Source: Henckelia pumila
Lineage: Eukaryota > Streptophyta > Magnoliopsida > Lamiales > Gesneriaceae
Direction of reading: 5' to 3'
Assembly (NCBI RefSeq): GCF_033568475.1
Contig: NC_133122.1
Coordinates: forward strand, 144,307,361-144,371,360
DNA length: 64,000 bases
The notes beneath the pieces are model-generated. The model saw only the letters and a list, made by a program, of their open reading frames with translations, ran no database searches and had not been told where the DNA came from. The position numbers and the translations under genes are program-made. The stretch's first letter is position 1. Each line of letters starts with the position of its first letter. Below, piece after piece: positions 23,409-34,058 of the stretch.

Positions 23409-24002
23409 CACCACCGAAGGATCAGGCATGGTCACCGAAACATGAAAAACACCAGAACACGAAGGGTTGACTGCGGAGTCAACATGAACGGGCTGACTCG
23501 GTGACTCGATCGAGTCGACCCGCGAGTCACCACATGGAAAACCACCGACGGCTGGAGAGGATGAGGAGAGTATGGAACCGGTGGTCAAAACTACAAACTC
23601 GGTCTGCAATGGGGCGAAACGGCCTAACTCAATCGTCGGACTCACCAACCCAAATTGAATTTGTGTGTTTCCGGTAGGCAGCTCCGATCGAGAAATTGGA
23701 CACACCAACGGATTGCCCATGACATAAAGATCAGACGTACCAGAGGAATTGAAATTTGGACCACCATTGCCGGAGAAAATAGCCTGAATCTCAAACGAAA
23801 GGGGCGATTTGGAAGCCGGTGCCACCGAACATTCAGTCGTCGATTTGACTGGGCTAATCAACTCCAAATTTGGTGAAATTTGGACAGTAGGCTCGCCTTG
23901 AGAAGAACATTCCAACATTAGGTTGCTGACTGCACAGGATTCACTACGGAGGGCGGCAGCGCAGCTTTTTGAAAACTGTGATTCTAGATCTATAACATAC
24001 AC

Positions 24003-26385
24003 ACATTTTCTATCTAAAAAAATAAAAATATATATATCTATACTTAAAATAAATAATTAAATTTATTTTATTTTATAATTATATTTTTAATTAAATAAAA
24101 TAATCAAAATTTAGTTAAATAACTATGAAAATTATATATAATTATTTTATTTTAATATTGTTATACGTGAAATATATTTTAATATTAAATTATATTATTA
24201 AATTAAATTAAGTAATAATTTTTCAACTTTTTCTTTATCCTGTCAAAAAAATGGTTGAAAATGATATATATCTAAATTATTAACGTTTTGGTTATGTGAG
24301 ATTTATTAAATAATGAGTAAAATACGTGTCCGAACTAGCCATTATATAGGGCTCGAAGTGTCAAACTAGGCATTAGGCTAGACAGTAAACCTAACCAGCT
24401 TGCCTATATTTAATTTATAATATATTTTGTGTCTATGATATGTTTTACATAACACAACAAAAAATTTCTCTGAAATTGCATCGTTGGTCAATTTAATTTT
24501 GTGATACCCATTTTTGTACTTGACATGATTCATGGAAATTATTATTATTTTATATCAAAAATATTATTATTATTTTACTAGAAATATGAATCGGATCGAA
24601 CCGTCTTCGGATTTGGATATGTGAGACCTTCTCAGGAGATACCTATTCATAATATAAATATATTTATTTCAATAGGTCATTTTAATTTTGTAGACTTTTA
24701 ATTTTATTTGTTTTTATTTTAAGGTTGAGAATTATTTAAGGTAAAATTTTTTAATCGAGTTTTTTTATTACTTAGCCATAACATTTATACAATTTGTTAT
24801 CGATTTAACTGGTTAAGGGTTTTTTTAAAAAATATATATAAAAATAACATATTATGAGAAATAATATTTGATGAAGTCTTAAAAGACCTAAAATCATATA
24901 GTGAATGAGCTCTTAGCTCAATGACTAAAGGTGATGCCCTGATACCAATCAAGTTTGATTCTCGTTGAATGGGGTTAGCTTTCTAATTTATTTAATTAGG
25001 TTGATTTAGTAGTTTTTTTGCTCGAGATAAGCAAGTCTCGAGTCAATGATCATGTCCCGTCGGTTGCGCAAACAACTTCATTATATTGTGTAATTGTAAT
25101 ATCGATGTACTCTTGTACTTGTACTCTAAAAAAAAGACCTAGAGCCATATTAATTAATGATAAAATGATTAAAAATGTTAAATGTACACCTTTGTTTACT
25201 TATTTCCTTATTAATTACAAATTTTTTCTTGATAAACGGAATTTTTTTATCATGGGTAGTTTTGTATTTAATTATGGAAATTGTACGTAGGTGTAAGCTT
25301 ATATATACATCTAGTATTTTTCTAAAATGATAGACGATAGTAATGTTTTTTAAGATTGAATTTGGAGTTAGCCTAGATACTAAATTTGAGGTCCCATAAA
25401 AGATTTGTGTGTTCTTGAGTTGCATCAACTAAGAAAAAAAAAACAAATTTGGTGATGTTCATTTAATTCCAATCGTTTTGAAAATTACTTAACGCCAAAA
25501 GGAAAAAAAATGTAAACAAAAAATCTATAAATAAAATGAATTGTTGGAGTATATAAAAAGTAATAAGTTGATTAGAAATATATTTTTGAGTAATTACATT
25601 TCAAATGGTCAATTCTAAATGAGATGTTAGAATTGAAAGTGTGTGCAAAAGAGGGGGAAGAATACACACTTAAAAATATTTCAAAGAACTTGAGTTGCAA
25701 TTAAGCTGAGTTACCAGCTCAAATGATAAAAAAAATTTCTTAACAAAATTTGATCGAGAGAACTGATCAGATCAAGAAGAAAATTTTCTCTCTAACAAAA
25801 TTAAACTTAATAGCTTGGACATATCAAATAAGTGAATGCAGTAAATAAGTGTAAGGAACAAGGAATTTTTTATGGAAGTTCGAAGATGAAACTTCTACGT
25901 CTCTCCTTCTTTGATTGAGAAGAGTTCCACTAGAAGAATTTGATTTGCACAACAACTTGAACAAATTCAATTCAATCAACCCTTGAAATAAACTCCTAGT
26001 AACACACTTTCTCAAATCATATCACTTTTGACTAAGTTACAAGTAAGATCATAGTATAATTTGATTTTAAAATCTTAACTTCGTATCAAAGAGTGATCAC
26101 TGTCAATTGATATGGTAATGTAAAATTCTTGTGGTATAAACTTTGAAGTTTGATCTGCTTTTTGTCTGTCTATTTGAACTTGAAGTCTGTTTGAAAGCTT
26201 GATGATCTTAGATTATTGTTACACGAGAGCAAAAGAGAGATATATCTTTGTATGTCATCAAGTATTTATAGGCGATCATCTTATTCAACGTTCAATATTG
26301 TCGGAGAAAGATTGATCCTCTAATGTCCGACATTCGAGAAAAACTTTTGACATGTACTCGTGCTGTAGTAGACCGGTTCTAATTT
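24003..26385. other. AT-rich stretch; possible LTR-like piece at 25628-26290
   Basis: No gene was recognised. The first half is AT-rich with short repeats. From TGTTAGAATTGAAAG near 25627 to about 26290 the composition changes (AAGAGGGGGAAGAATACAC, GAAACTTCTACGTCTC), reminiscent of a copia-type LTR. No partner repeat, target duplication or coding region was found, so this is only suggestive. Confidence 0.4.
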
Positions 26386-26514
26386 TACAAGATAATTTGC
26401 TAAACATGTTAGAATTATTGAAACATGATCAAGGGATTTTATTATGATTAAACGGACCAAGAAATCGGATCAAGAACGTCCAAAAATGGTTTAAGAACAA
26501 ATTTGGGTCCGAGT

Positions 26515-26810
26515 AGTTCGGAAGGTCTGAATTACATAGTCTTGGAAGTTCGGAAGGTCCGAAGTCTTCAAAAGCATCGATGGAGTTCGGAAGCTACAAG
26601 ACAGATCAAAACATCCAAACTGAGATCGGAGCGTCCAATCGAGGTGCCATGCACGTGTCAACAAAAATTGAACACGTAGTTGCATGCATGGGATCGGAGC
26701 TTTCGAAGTGGGTTCAGAGCATCCAATCTAGGTCGATCGGAACGTGGCACTCATGCATGGATCGGAACGTCCGATCTAGAGATCGGACCGTCCGATCAAG
26801 CTCTATAAAT
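26515..26810 (+). promoter_or_regulatory. Palindrome array with TATA box, second copy
   Basis: Diverged 17-base palindromes start at 26515, 26547, 26604, 26624, 26692, 26712, 26760 and 26781. The last two are near-perfect (GATCGGAACGTCCGATC and GATCGGACCGTCCGATC) and are 21 bases apart. Six bases after the last site comes TATAAAT (26804-26810). Spacing to TATA is the same as in the first copy. Confidence 0.6.
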
Positions 26811-27168
26811 AGGGCCGAGGGTAGCCTCATTTGGATGCAAATCAAACCTCTCCTTAGCCCATGTTAGCTTGTTTTTTATGAGCTTTTGAGTACTCTTATT
26901 TTAAGAGTTGGAGTAGGTAGTAGTTTTTATATAACGGACAATGTCCGTAGTAGCAGCCAAATGGCGGAGCCTTGGCTAGGTGTCCAGAGGTCGTAGCGGG
27001 GCTGTGCCCAAGCTCTGGGGCATTCGACATCAGCGGGATGACAACGGACGCAGGTATAGCTTTAGCTTCTTATAGTAGATAGGGAGTATGCTATGGTTTA
27101 GTTAAAGCTTTTAGAGCATGATAGGTGATGTATGGTTTTATGTATTGTAGTGTTGCATGGTAGGCTTG

Positions 27169-28536
27169 TGACCGGCTAAATCGGTGTGATATAAATCTAC
27201 TGGCAAGCGTACCAGGTCAAGTAATAGTAAAGTGGACAGAGAGTCCAAGTATCGATCCCACAGGGACTGCAGTCAATTCTCAAGAATTAATTATTTTACT
27301 TAATCTAGACAAAATAATAGAAGGATTTTGAATTAAATAAGATAAGAATATAAAATAAAAACTGATTAAGAAATAAGAATAAAAATAACTAAAGATAAAA
27401 ATAATTAAAATAAAGACAACCAAGACACACGTAGGTACCGAACAAATCACGTAACATGTAGTCGATTCAGGACTCGGATTTAATTTTAATTCACGGGAAT
27501 TCTCCTAATTTGTTCAAAGGTCTATTTCTAGAACAATCAAACCTATTCAAATATTGATGAACTAATCTTTCGTAATTCTAATCAAATTTGAATGCATTAA
27601 ATATTTGTGAAAATTCAGTTTACACATAAACCGCACACTGAAACCGAATTCTATTTCTAGTCGGTTTTACAATATGTTAATTATCAGAGTGATCAAAATC
27701 AAAACCTCCTCTTTCGATTTGGAATTGATTAACATGCAAGCAAACAGTTGATCAGACTATTCACAAGACAAATATAAATCTGACAATCAATAAAATAAAA
27801 TCAACTCTAAAAAATCTCAAACAAACATCCAAGTTTTCTACATGAATTTGTTCGGCCCAATCACGTCGTCTTGGTTGAAAATAAACTACTCAATAATTAA
27901 AAATAATAATTCAAAAATAAAAATAAGAAGAAGAAAAGAAAAGAAAAATCTTCTCTCCCAAGCCTTGTAGCCGCCTCCTCTTGCGTTTGTCTGCGCTCTG
28001 GAGCTTCCGAAACCCTCAAAAATATGTTATATCTTGTATATATATGGTCCGGAACGCCTATCAGTTAATTTCCCCTCAAAACAAGGATTTTTCGGAACAC
28101 ATATGACCCCCGAACACGCGCGCGCGCGCAGCATATAAAAACAAAGGCCTGTACGTCGGACTCGCGCGAGCGCGAGCTTGATTCTCGCGCGCGCGCAGTA
28201 CAAAAAATCTGCGCCAAGCGATAATTTTTAAAAATTCATATCTCAAGATCTAGCCGTTGGATTGAGCTGAAATTTGAACAGCAGTTTCAAAACATCTTTA
28301 ACTTTAATATGAACGGTGGAGATTGGATTTCATTGTCTCTAAAATTAAATATAATTTTTCGATCAAGGCTGCTCCGTAATTCACTCTTCAAAATTCCATT
28401 TTCCTACAAAATTAACCCAAGGAGTGAAATACACACACATGCACTAAAACACATAAAAACACATAAAAATAATATGAATGCACACAAAATAGACATAAAA
28501 ATAACATGAAATAATGCATAAAAAATGCACTTATCA
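27169..28536 (-). repeat. 3' LTR (1,368 bp) with CG-alternating tracts
   Basis: Direct repeat of 30871-32226. It contains runs of alternating CG (ACACGCGCGCGCGCGCAGC near 28115 and a second near 28160-28200), rare in this AT-rich window. Confidence 0.9.
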
Positions 28537-29789
28537 ACACCCTCATACTTAAACCTTGCTCGCCCTCGAGCAAGACATGAAAAAACAAAATGCAAACAAA
28601 AACATAAGTAAGGATGATTCATGAGAGTGCACAGCCTCCGAGAAGTTTAATCACAAAACATAAAACACAGACATGCTCTCAACTTTTCATAATACACCTT
28701 CGGTTGAACGTGAACGTGTGTGTGTGAAATGTCATTCCAGTTTCATACAACTTAGACCGAATTCGTCTCAAATCTGCTTAGCGACCTATGACAAATCAGT
28801 GCAAGTTTCACTCTTCAAGTACTCATTCCTTCCAACGACCTCTAGACTAAACCCACCTCCCTTGAGATAATGAATTACACACCTCCGGATTTTGCACCCG
28901 GTATTGCATTAGCCCCAATAATTACCCGCTGACTTAGCTATAACTGGCTAGGATACGAAAAATCATTCTATTTTTTCTTTCTAATCCCCTCGTCTATAGC
29001 CCGGATGGAGCATCAATCCCATTGAATCCGCATACTTAGCCTCAAATTTGATTTTTTTTATTTTTTTTTTTTAGGATTTTAATCCTTTCAAGGCCCGGAT
29101 GAAATTGTATATAAATTTTTTCTAGGTGCACCCAAGATCATAAGTGTAAACTAGAGCCTCATCAAAATTCATAGAACACAATCAAGATCCACAAACCATC
29201 TATTGCCGTGCAATGGTCAAACAGATAGAAACTTCATCAAATCTTTCGCTACAATTCACTGGTCTAACATTAGTGCTTAAAAATATTCACGGTTCAACCT
29301 ACAGTTTCTCATGTCCAGTCAAGAGCAAAAAATTTTCAAAAATCCATTTTTTTCAAACTCATCATCATAGGCTACCATGACTTATCCTACCCATGCAGGA
29401 CAACACAAACAACAACAAAAACACACTATATGCAAACAGACATGAAACGAACTTTATGCAACACAAACACAAAACATAATGAAATAAACTAGTCTACCCC
29501 CCCATACTTATCCAAAGCATTGCCCTCAATGCTTCAGACAATGAACAGAATTCAAAACGAACAAAAATATAATGAAAACAGAAATAACACTCCCCTGGTT
29601 TTCGTTTCATTCTCTTCCTTCTTGACGGCATCAGCTGGGACAGTAGCATCAGTCTAGATATATCGGCAGGCATGACCAACTGGCATGGGAAAGAAAACAA
29701 AATCAAATAAAAACAAAATATAAAAAAAACAAAATAAAAACAAAAGCAAAAACACTGGGTTGCCTCCCAGTCAGCGCTAAAATTATAGT

Positions 29790-30702
29790 CTATAGCCCGA
29801 CTATGCAGAAGCCACCATCAAAGAGCGGCTGCCGCCCATAGTAAGAATCATACGATTCTACGTATGGGTTTTGAATTTCTTCGCCCTCAAGCTTGGCGTG
29901 ATATTTGCAGTTTAAGCTTGTCGGACCAACAGTACTCGGCATGAAATTTTTCCTTGGGAAAGAGACTCTGATTCTAGGCTGAAGCTCAAAGAGGATGTAA
30001 TACTGTGGAGGTGGCGTCAATGGCAAAAAAGTATCTTCTAACGGTATACATAAAACGACCACTGACGAGGTAAAATCTCTCTCCTTGTATGGTTCTTCCT
30101 CCTCCACTATCATGTTTGGCTCATCCTCACAAGAAGATTCCTCAAAAATGATTTCTTCATGCTCAGGCTCAGTTACTTCACTCAATTGGCAGATATCCAA
30201 AATTGGTTCTCTAATAAGCGCAATCTGTTCATCCAAAAGACTTATGCGGCTTTCTAAAAATTGATTTGACTCTGTCTGCTGTCGCACAAGATTTTCCAAC
30301 TGAGCCACATAATCTTCGGAACGCCCTATGCATTCTTCTTGATGCTCCGGTGGCTGGTTCGCAAAATTTTTAGAGTTGATATCTGGAGGATATTGGTGAC
30401 TCCAACCTTACAGTGAAGGATCACAATGCCAATGGTAGTCAAAATCTGCCATATCATTTAACAAGTGCATCGCACTGTCTTCATCTCTTCTAAACAATTG
30501 ACTGCCAGTGGCCAACGCTCCATAATCCACCCAACTTCTTGTAATCTCATCCAAACCACCATAAAAAAATTGAGTGAGGGTGTAGCTCAAAAATTTATGG
30601 CATCGAAATCTGTTCGCCAAATCATTGAATCTCCCCCCAAACAGCATAGAATGGCTCCAAGTATTGCTGGCCAAATCTTGTGAACACCTGATGATGATTC
30701 AT
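29790..30702 (-). pseudogene. Gag-like protein of the non-autonomous LTR element
   Basis: Begins at ATG 30702-30700 (MNHHQVFTRFGQQYLEPF). After a one-base shift in a run of six G it continues WGRFNDLANRF, FFYGGLDEITRSWVDYG and DSAMHLLNDMADFDYHW, the pattern of Athila/Tat-type gag capsid. An in-frame TAA follows DPSL near 30410. The same frame then continues with a coiled-coil-like segment AQLENLVRQQTESNQFLESR and an acidic region to the stop at 29790. No CCHC knuckle or protease is seen. If active it would have been a capsid-like protein with catalytic proteins supplied in trans. Confidence 0.7.
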
Positions 30703-30846
30703 CTCCAAGTACCTCACAAGCAAAAGAAAAGAAAAAAAATCAAAATTAAAATAAAATAAAAAAAAACGAAAAGAACGAAAAGATAGAAATAAAAAAAAAA
30801 ATGTCTAGCCTCAAGCAAATAATCTATCCTAATATCAACTAAACAG

Positions 30847-30864
30847 TCCCCGGCAACGGCGCCA
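30847..30864 (-). promoter_or_regulatory. Primer binding site for tRNA-Asp
   Basis: The plus-strand sequence TCCCCGGCAACGGCGCCA is identical to the 3' end of tRNA-Asp, so the minus strand can pair with it. It lies six bases from the LTR end. Confidence 0.8.
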
Positions 30865-30870
30865 AAAACT

Positions 30871-32226
30871 TGACCGGCTAAATCGGTGTGATATAAATCT
30901 ACTGGCAAGCGTACCAGGTCAAGTAATAGTAAAGTGGACAGAGAGTCCAAGTATCGATCCCACAGGGACTGCAGTCAATTCTCAAGAATTAATTATTTTA
31001 CTTAATCTAGACAAAATAATAGAAGGATTTTGAATTAAATAAGATAAGAATATAAAATAAAAACTGATTAAGAAATAAGAATAAAAATAACTAAAGATAA
31101 AAATAATTAAAATAAAAACAACCAAGACACACGTAGGTACCGAACAAATCACGTAACATGTAGTCGATTCAGGACTCAGATTTAATTTTAATTCACGGGA
31201 ATTCTCCTAATTTGTTCAAAGGTCTATTTCTAGAACAATCAAACCTATTCAAATATTGATGAACTAATCTTTCGTAATTCTAATCAAATTTGAATGCATT
31301 AAATATTTGTGAAAATTCAGTTTACACATAAACCGCACACTAAAACCGAATTCTATTTCTAGTCGGTTTTACAATATGTTAATTATCAGAGTGATCAAAA
31401 TCAAAACCTCCTCTTTCGATTTGGAATTGATTAACATGCAAGCAAACAGTTGATCAGACTATTCACAAGACAAATATAAATCTGACAATCAATAAAATAA
31501 AATCAACTCTAAAAAATCCCAAACAAACATCCACGTTTTCTACATGAATTTGTTCGGCCCAATCACGTCGTCTTGGTTGAAAATAAACTACTCAATAATT
31601 AAAAATAATAATTCAAAAATAAAAATAAGAAGAAGAAAAGAAAAGAAAAATCTTCTCTCCCAAGCCTTGTAGCCGCCTCCTCTTGCGTTTGTCTGCGCTC
31701 TGGAGCTTCCGAAACCCTCAAAAATATGTTATATCTTGTATATATATGGTCCGGAACGCCTATCAGTTAATTTCCCCTCAAAACAAGGATTTTTCGGAAC
31801 ACATATGACCCCCGAACACGCGCGCGCGCGCAGCATATAAAAACAAAGGCCTGTACGTCGGACTCGCGCGAGCGCGAGCTTGATTCTCGCGCGCGCGCAG
31901 TACAAAAAATCTGCGCCAAGCGATAATTTTTAAAAATTCATATCTCAAGATCTAGCCGTTTGATTGAGCTGAAATTTGAACAGCAGTTTTAAAACATCTT
32001 TAACTTTAATCTGAACGGTGAAGATTGGATTTCATTGTCTCTAAAATTAAATATAATTTTTCGATCAAGGCTGCTCCGTATCACTCTTCAAAATTCCATT
32101 TTCCTACAAAATTAACCCAAGGAGTGAAATACACACACATGCACTAAAACACATAAAAATAATATGAATGCACACAAAATAGACATAAAAATAACATGAA
32201 ATAATGCATACAAAATGCACTTATCA
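30871..32226 (-). repeat. 5' LTR (1,356 bp)
   Basis: Direct repeat of 27169-28536, lacking one ACATAAAAAC unit near 32150 and AT near 32080. On the minus strand it is followed by the tRNA-Asp-type primer site. Confidence 0.9.
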
Positions 32227-32717
32227 GCTTGGAACCTAGATGAGTGCTTCTAGGGACTGCCTTAGTAAGGTACATTTGTACTGACTGAGATATTCAGACG
32301 GGTTTGCATGCTTATATGTTGCATTTATGTGCTATTAAGTTCTTGCTTTGATATATTATGCTGCATGAGCATATATCATATTGAGCGAGTTATCTTTCAA
32401 GATTAGCAAGAGTCATAAGGGGGGCTTACCTCTTATTAGGACGTTTGGACACTGAGAGTCCTGTCAACATTAGGGTTGCACCGACTCTAGTGATCCATGG
32501 ATACACGTCCGGTACTTAACAATTCAACTAGACTTGCCCGCGAGGGTCTCAAAGTTCTTTTAACAAGATATCTTAGAAATTAAAATAGCAAATGTGGAGG
32601 GGAGAGAGTTTGAATGCAGATTCTTTCCATAGGTGAATTACAGCATTAAAATGATTTTTTTTTATATTGTACATAGGCTTTTGCCAAAATAGCAAGATGT
32701 TTCTATGTCTCTACGCT

Positions 32718-33260
32718 ACAAAAAAAAAATAGCCTTATAGAAATGGTTTTTTCTACTTTTAAGAGCGGTTTTCAACCGCTCCAACATTTTTACCATCGGT
32801 TATATAATCGTTCCTCTTATCACCGTCCCTATATCTTATAAAAGCGATTTTTTCAACCGATGGTGAAAGTTAGAAAACCCCTCCTATTTTTATTTGCAGA
32901 CATGGATTGAAGCCGATCTTACACATTGCGCAAATGATAACGGTTTTTAATCGCGCCTGTAGGTATGAACATAAGAGAGGTTCAAACCGCTCTGAAAGTT
33001 GTTAGGTTTAAGAACAGTTGTAAACCGCCCAAAACTTAATGGATATAAGAGCGATTTTGAAACATTATTGATGTCAGAAAAATAAGAACGGTTGCAAAGT
33101 ATGCCTATATTCTATAGATATAGAAGCGCTTTAAAAATGTTTTGAAGCTAGAAATATAAGATTGATTTCTAACGGTGTTAGGACGATTTTCAATCGCTCC
33201 TACATTTCCTGGATATGTGAGTGCTATCAAACCACTTTTAAAGTGGTGAATTTAAAAATA
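32718..33260. repeat. Remnant TIR-element end with GCGGTT/AACCGC repeats
   Basis: Starts with CGCTACAAAAAAAAAATAGCC and carries many direct and inverted copies of AGAGCGGTTTTCAACCGCTC-type motifs, the architecture of a CACTA-like subterminal region. No opposite end was found before 34058, so this is probably a one-ended fragment. Confidence 0.5.
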
Positions 33261-33975
33261 ATTTTAAACTCTGTGTGAAACAATTTTTCAGATCAGTTTA
33301 TATCAAAATTGGAAATCAAGATCGAATGGTTGTTTTAAATGATTAAAGCCAATTTAGATTCATTTATTTTTTTAATTGTTTTTTGTCAGACTAATCCCAA
33401 TGAAATTATCAACAAATATAAATTATCATACATAAACAATAAAAAAAATATTCATATTTAATATTTCAATTCATAGATGAATATTTTCTAATTCAATAGA
33501 CAACTAGAATCGATAAAATAAAAGTAAATAAAATTGTTTCTCAAAATTCTATATAATCACCACAGACTGATATTGGGGTCATCAACGATCACTTTCATCT
33601 GAAAATGGTTGAGAACTTGCGTGATGACGTATATTATCTGCCAAAAGTGTACATTAATGGATATGTATTCTGAATTCTGAACAAATCAGCAACAACATCA
33701 GCAACAAACAAAAATAGTCGAGGCGAGAGATTCTCTCTATCCGCAAGACGAAATTGCCCGTTAACAGTGCTCAACGTTGGCGGCAATAGTCTCTAAGATA
33801 CAACGACTAACGATCGTGATATAGCAGCACTACAAATATCACGAACTTTAGCGAATGAAAATAATCAAAAACTTTCTTTTGAGAGAGTAAGGAAGAATTA
33901 GCAAAAAAACAGAAATCTGATGTATTATACGTTATCAGATGTTCAAGAGCAGTTTTTTTTTGCGTTATAATAATC

Positions 33976-34017
<42 letters not shown>

Positions 34018-34058
34018 TTATACACCAAACATTACGTTTGAAGGCCTAAGGATGCAAC
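33261..34058. other. Non-coding stretch with a TA microsatellite
   Basis: No gene was seen. A TA run occupies 33977-34016. Confidence 0.5.

Larger units (their letters stand above)
6034..24002 (-). mobile_element. L1-type LINE, ORF1 and 3' end only, host of the nested block
   Basis: A minus-strand non-LTR element recognised from its ORF1. Reading on the minus strand, pieces lie at 24002-23409, 9292-8440 and 6857-6262, followed by a 3' region down to a TA-rich tail at about 6034. The gaps are filled by two later insertions (6861-8439 and 9293-23408), each with its own target duplication, so the pieces rejoin. No endonuclease or reverse transcriptase (ORF2) lies between the ORF1 stop at 6262 and the tail. 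The outer LINE target duplication could not be identified, so the outer limits are approximate. Confidence 0.75.
6262..24002 (-). pseudogene. LINE ORF1 protein (DUF4283 plus CCHC knuckle), three pieces
   Basis: Three collinear pieces form a plant LINE ORF1. The N-terminal piece (24002-23409) is Ser/Pro-rich and unremarkable. At the LTR insertion its frame continues, PSVV then PRVSFRNVAAS, into piece two (9292-8706), which shows the DUF4283 pattern with RFSKWTPEFKFEEES and VPVWVRFLELPL. After a one-base shift near 8730 (one extra T in a T run) it continues as CIEMDVLV and the zinc knuckle CSHCKLLGHSLEFC (about 8570-8610). Piece three (6857-6262) holds a basic GRKRRR patch and an acidic/hydrophobic tail starting NPFEALRDFKDDD. 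At least two stops and one frameshift make it non-functional. Such proteins bind the element RNA. Confidence 0.8.
27169..32226 (-). mobile_element. Young gag-only LTR retrotransposon, TSD GCTTG
   Basis: A 5,058-base element on the minus strand: 5' LTR 32226-30871, tRNA-Asp-type primer site 30864-30847, a decayed gag, a tandem-repeat tract, a purine-rich GTATGAGGGTGT and 3' LTR 28536-27169. GCTTG flanks both ends (27164-27168 and 32227-32231). The LTRs are almost identical apart from a roughly 10-base and a 2-base indel and a few substitutions, so the insertion is young. There is no protease, RT, RNase H or integrase. Start of LTR, primer site and 3' region match the element at 9293-23408, while the ends of the LTRs differ, so it is a sister family. 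The gag resembles Athila/Tat-type gag. Confidence 0.9.
26386..32600 (+). mobile_element. Second copy of the palindrome-array TIR element, split by an LTR element
   Basis: The left part (26386-27168) and right part (32232 to about 32600) align, in reversed orientation, with the element at 6861-8439. Shared landmarks: AACATGAT...CAAAAATGG upstream, the palindrome array, a TATA box, GACAACGGACGCAGGTATAGCT, and AACCTAGA...AGTAAGGTAC. The interruption is the LTR element 27169-32226 with its GCTTG duplication. Outer ends are too diverged to place exactly. No coding content was seen. Confidence 0.65.

Noticed and set aside
24003..24060. Outer target duplication of the LINE
   Set aside because: A-rich words near 24010 and TA/TTTA words near 5980 look alike only because of low complexity.
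25627..26290. Possible solo copia LTR
   Set aside because: Composition is LTR-like, but no matching second copy, no clear TG...CA ends and no target duplication could be found.
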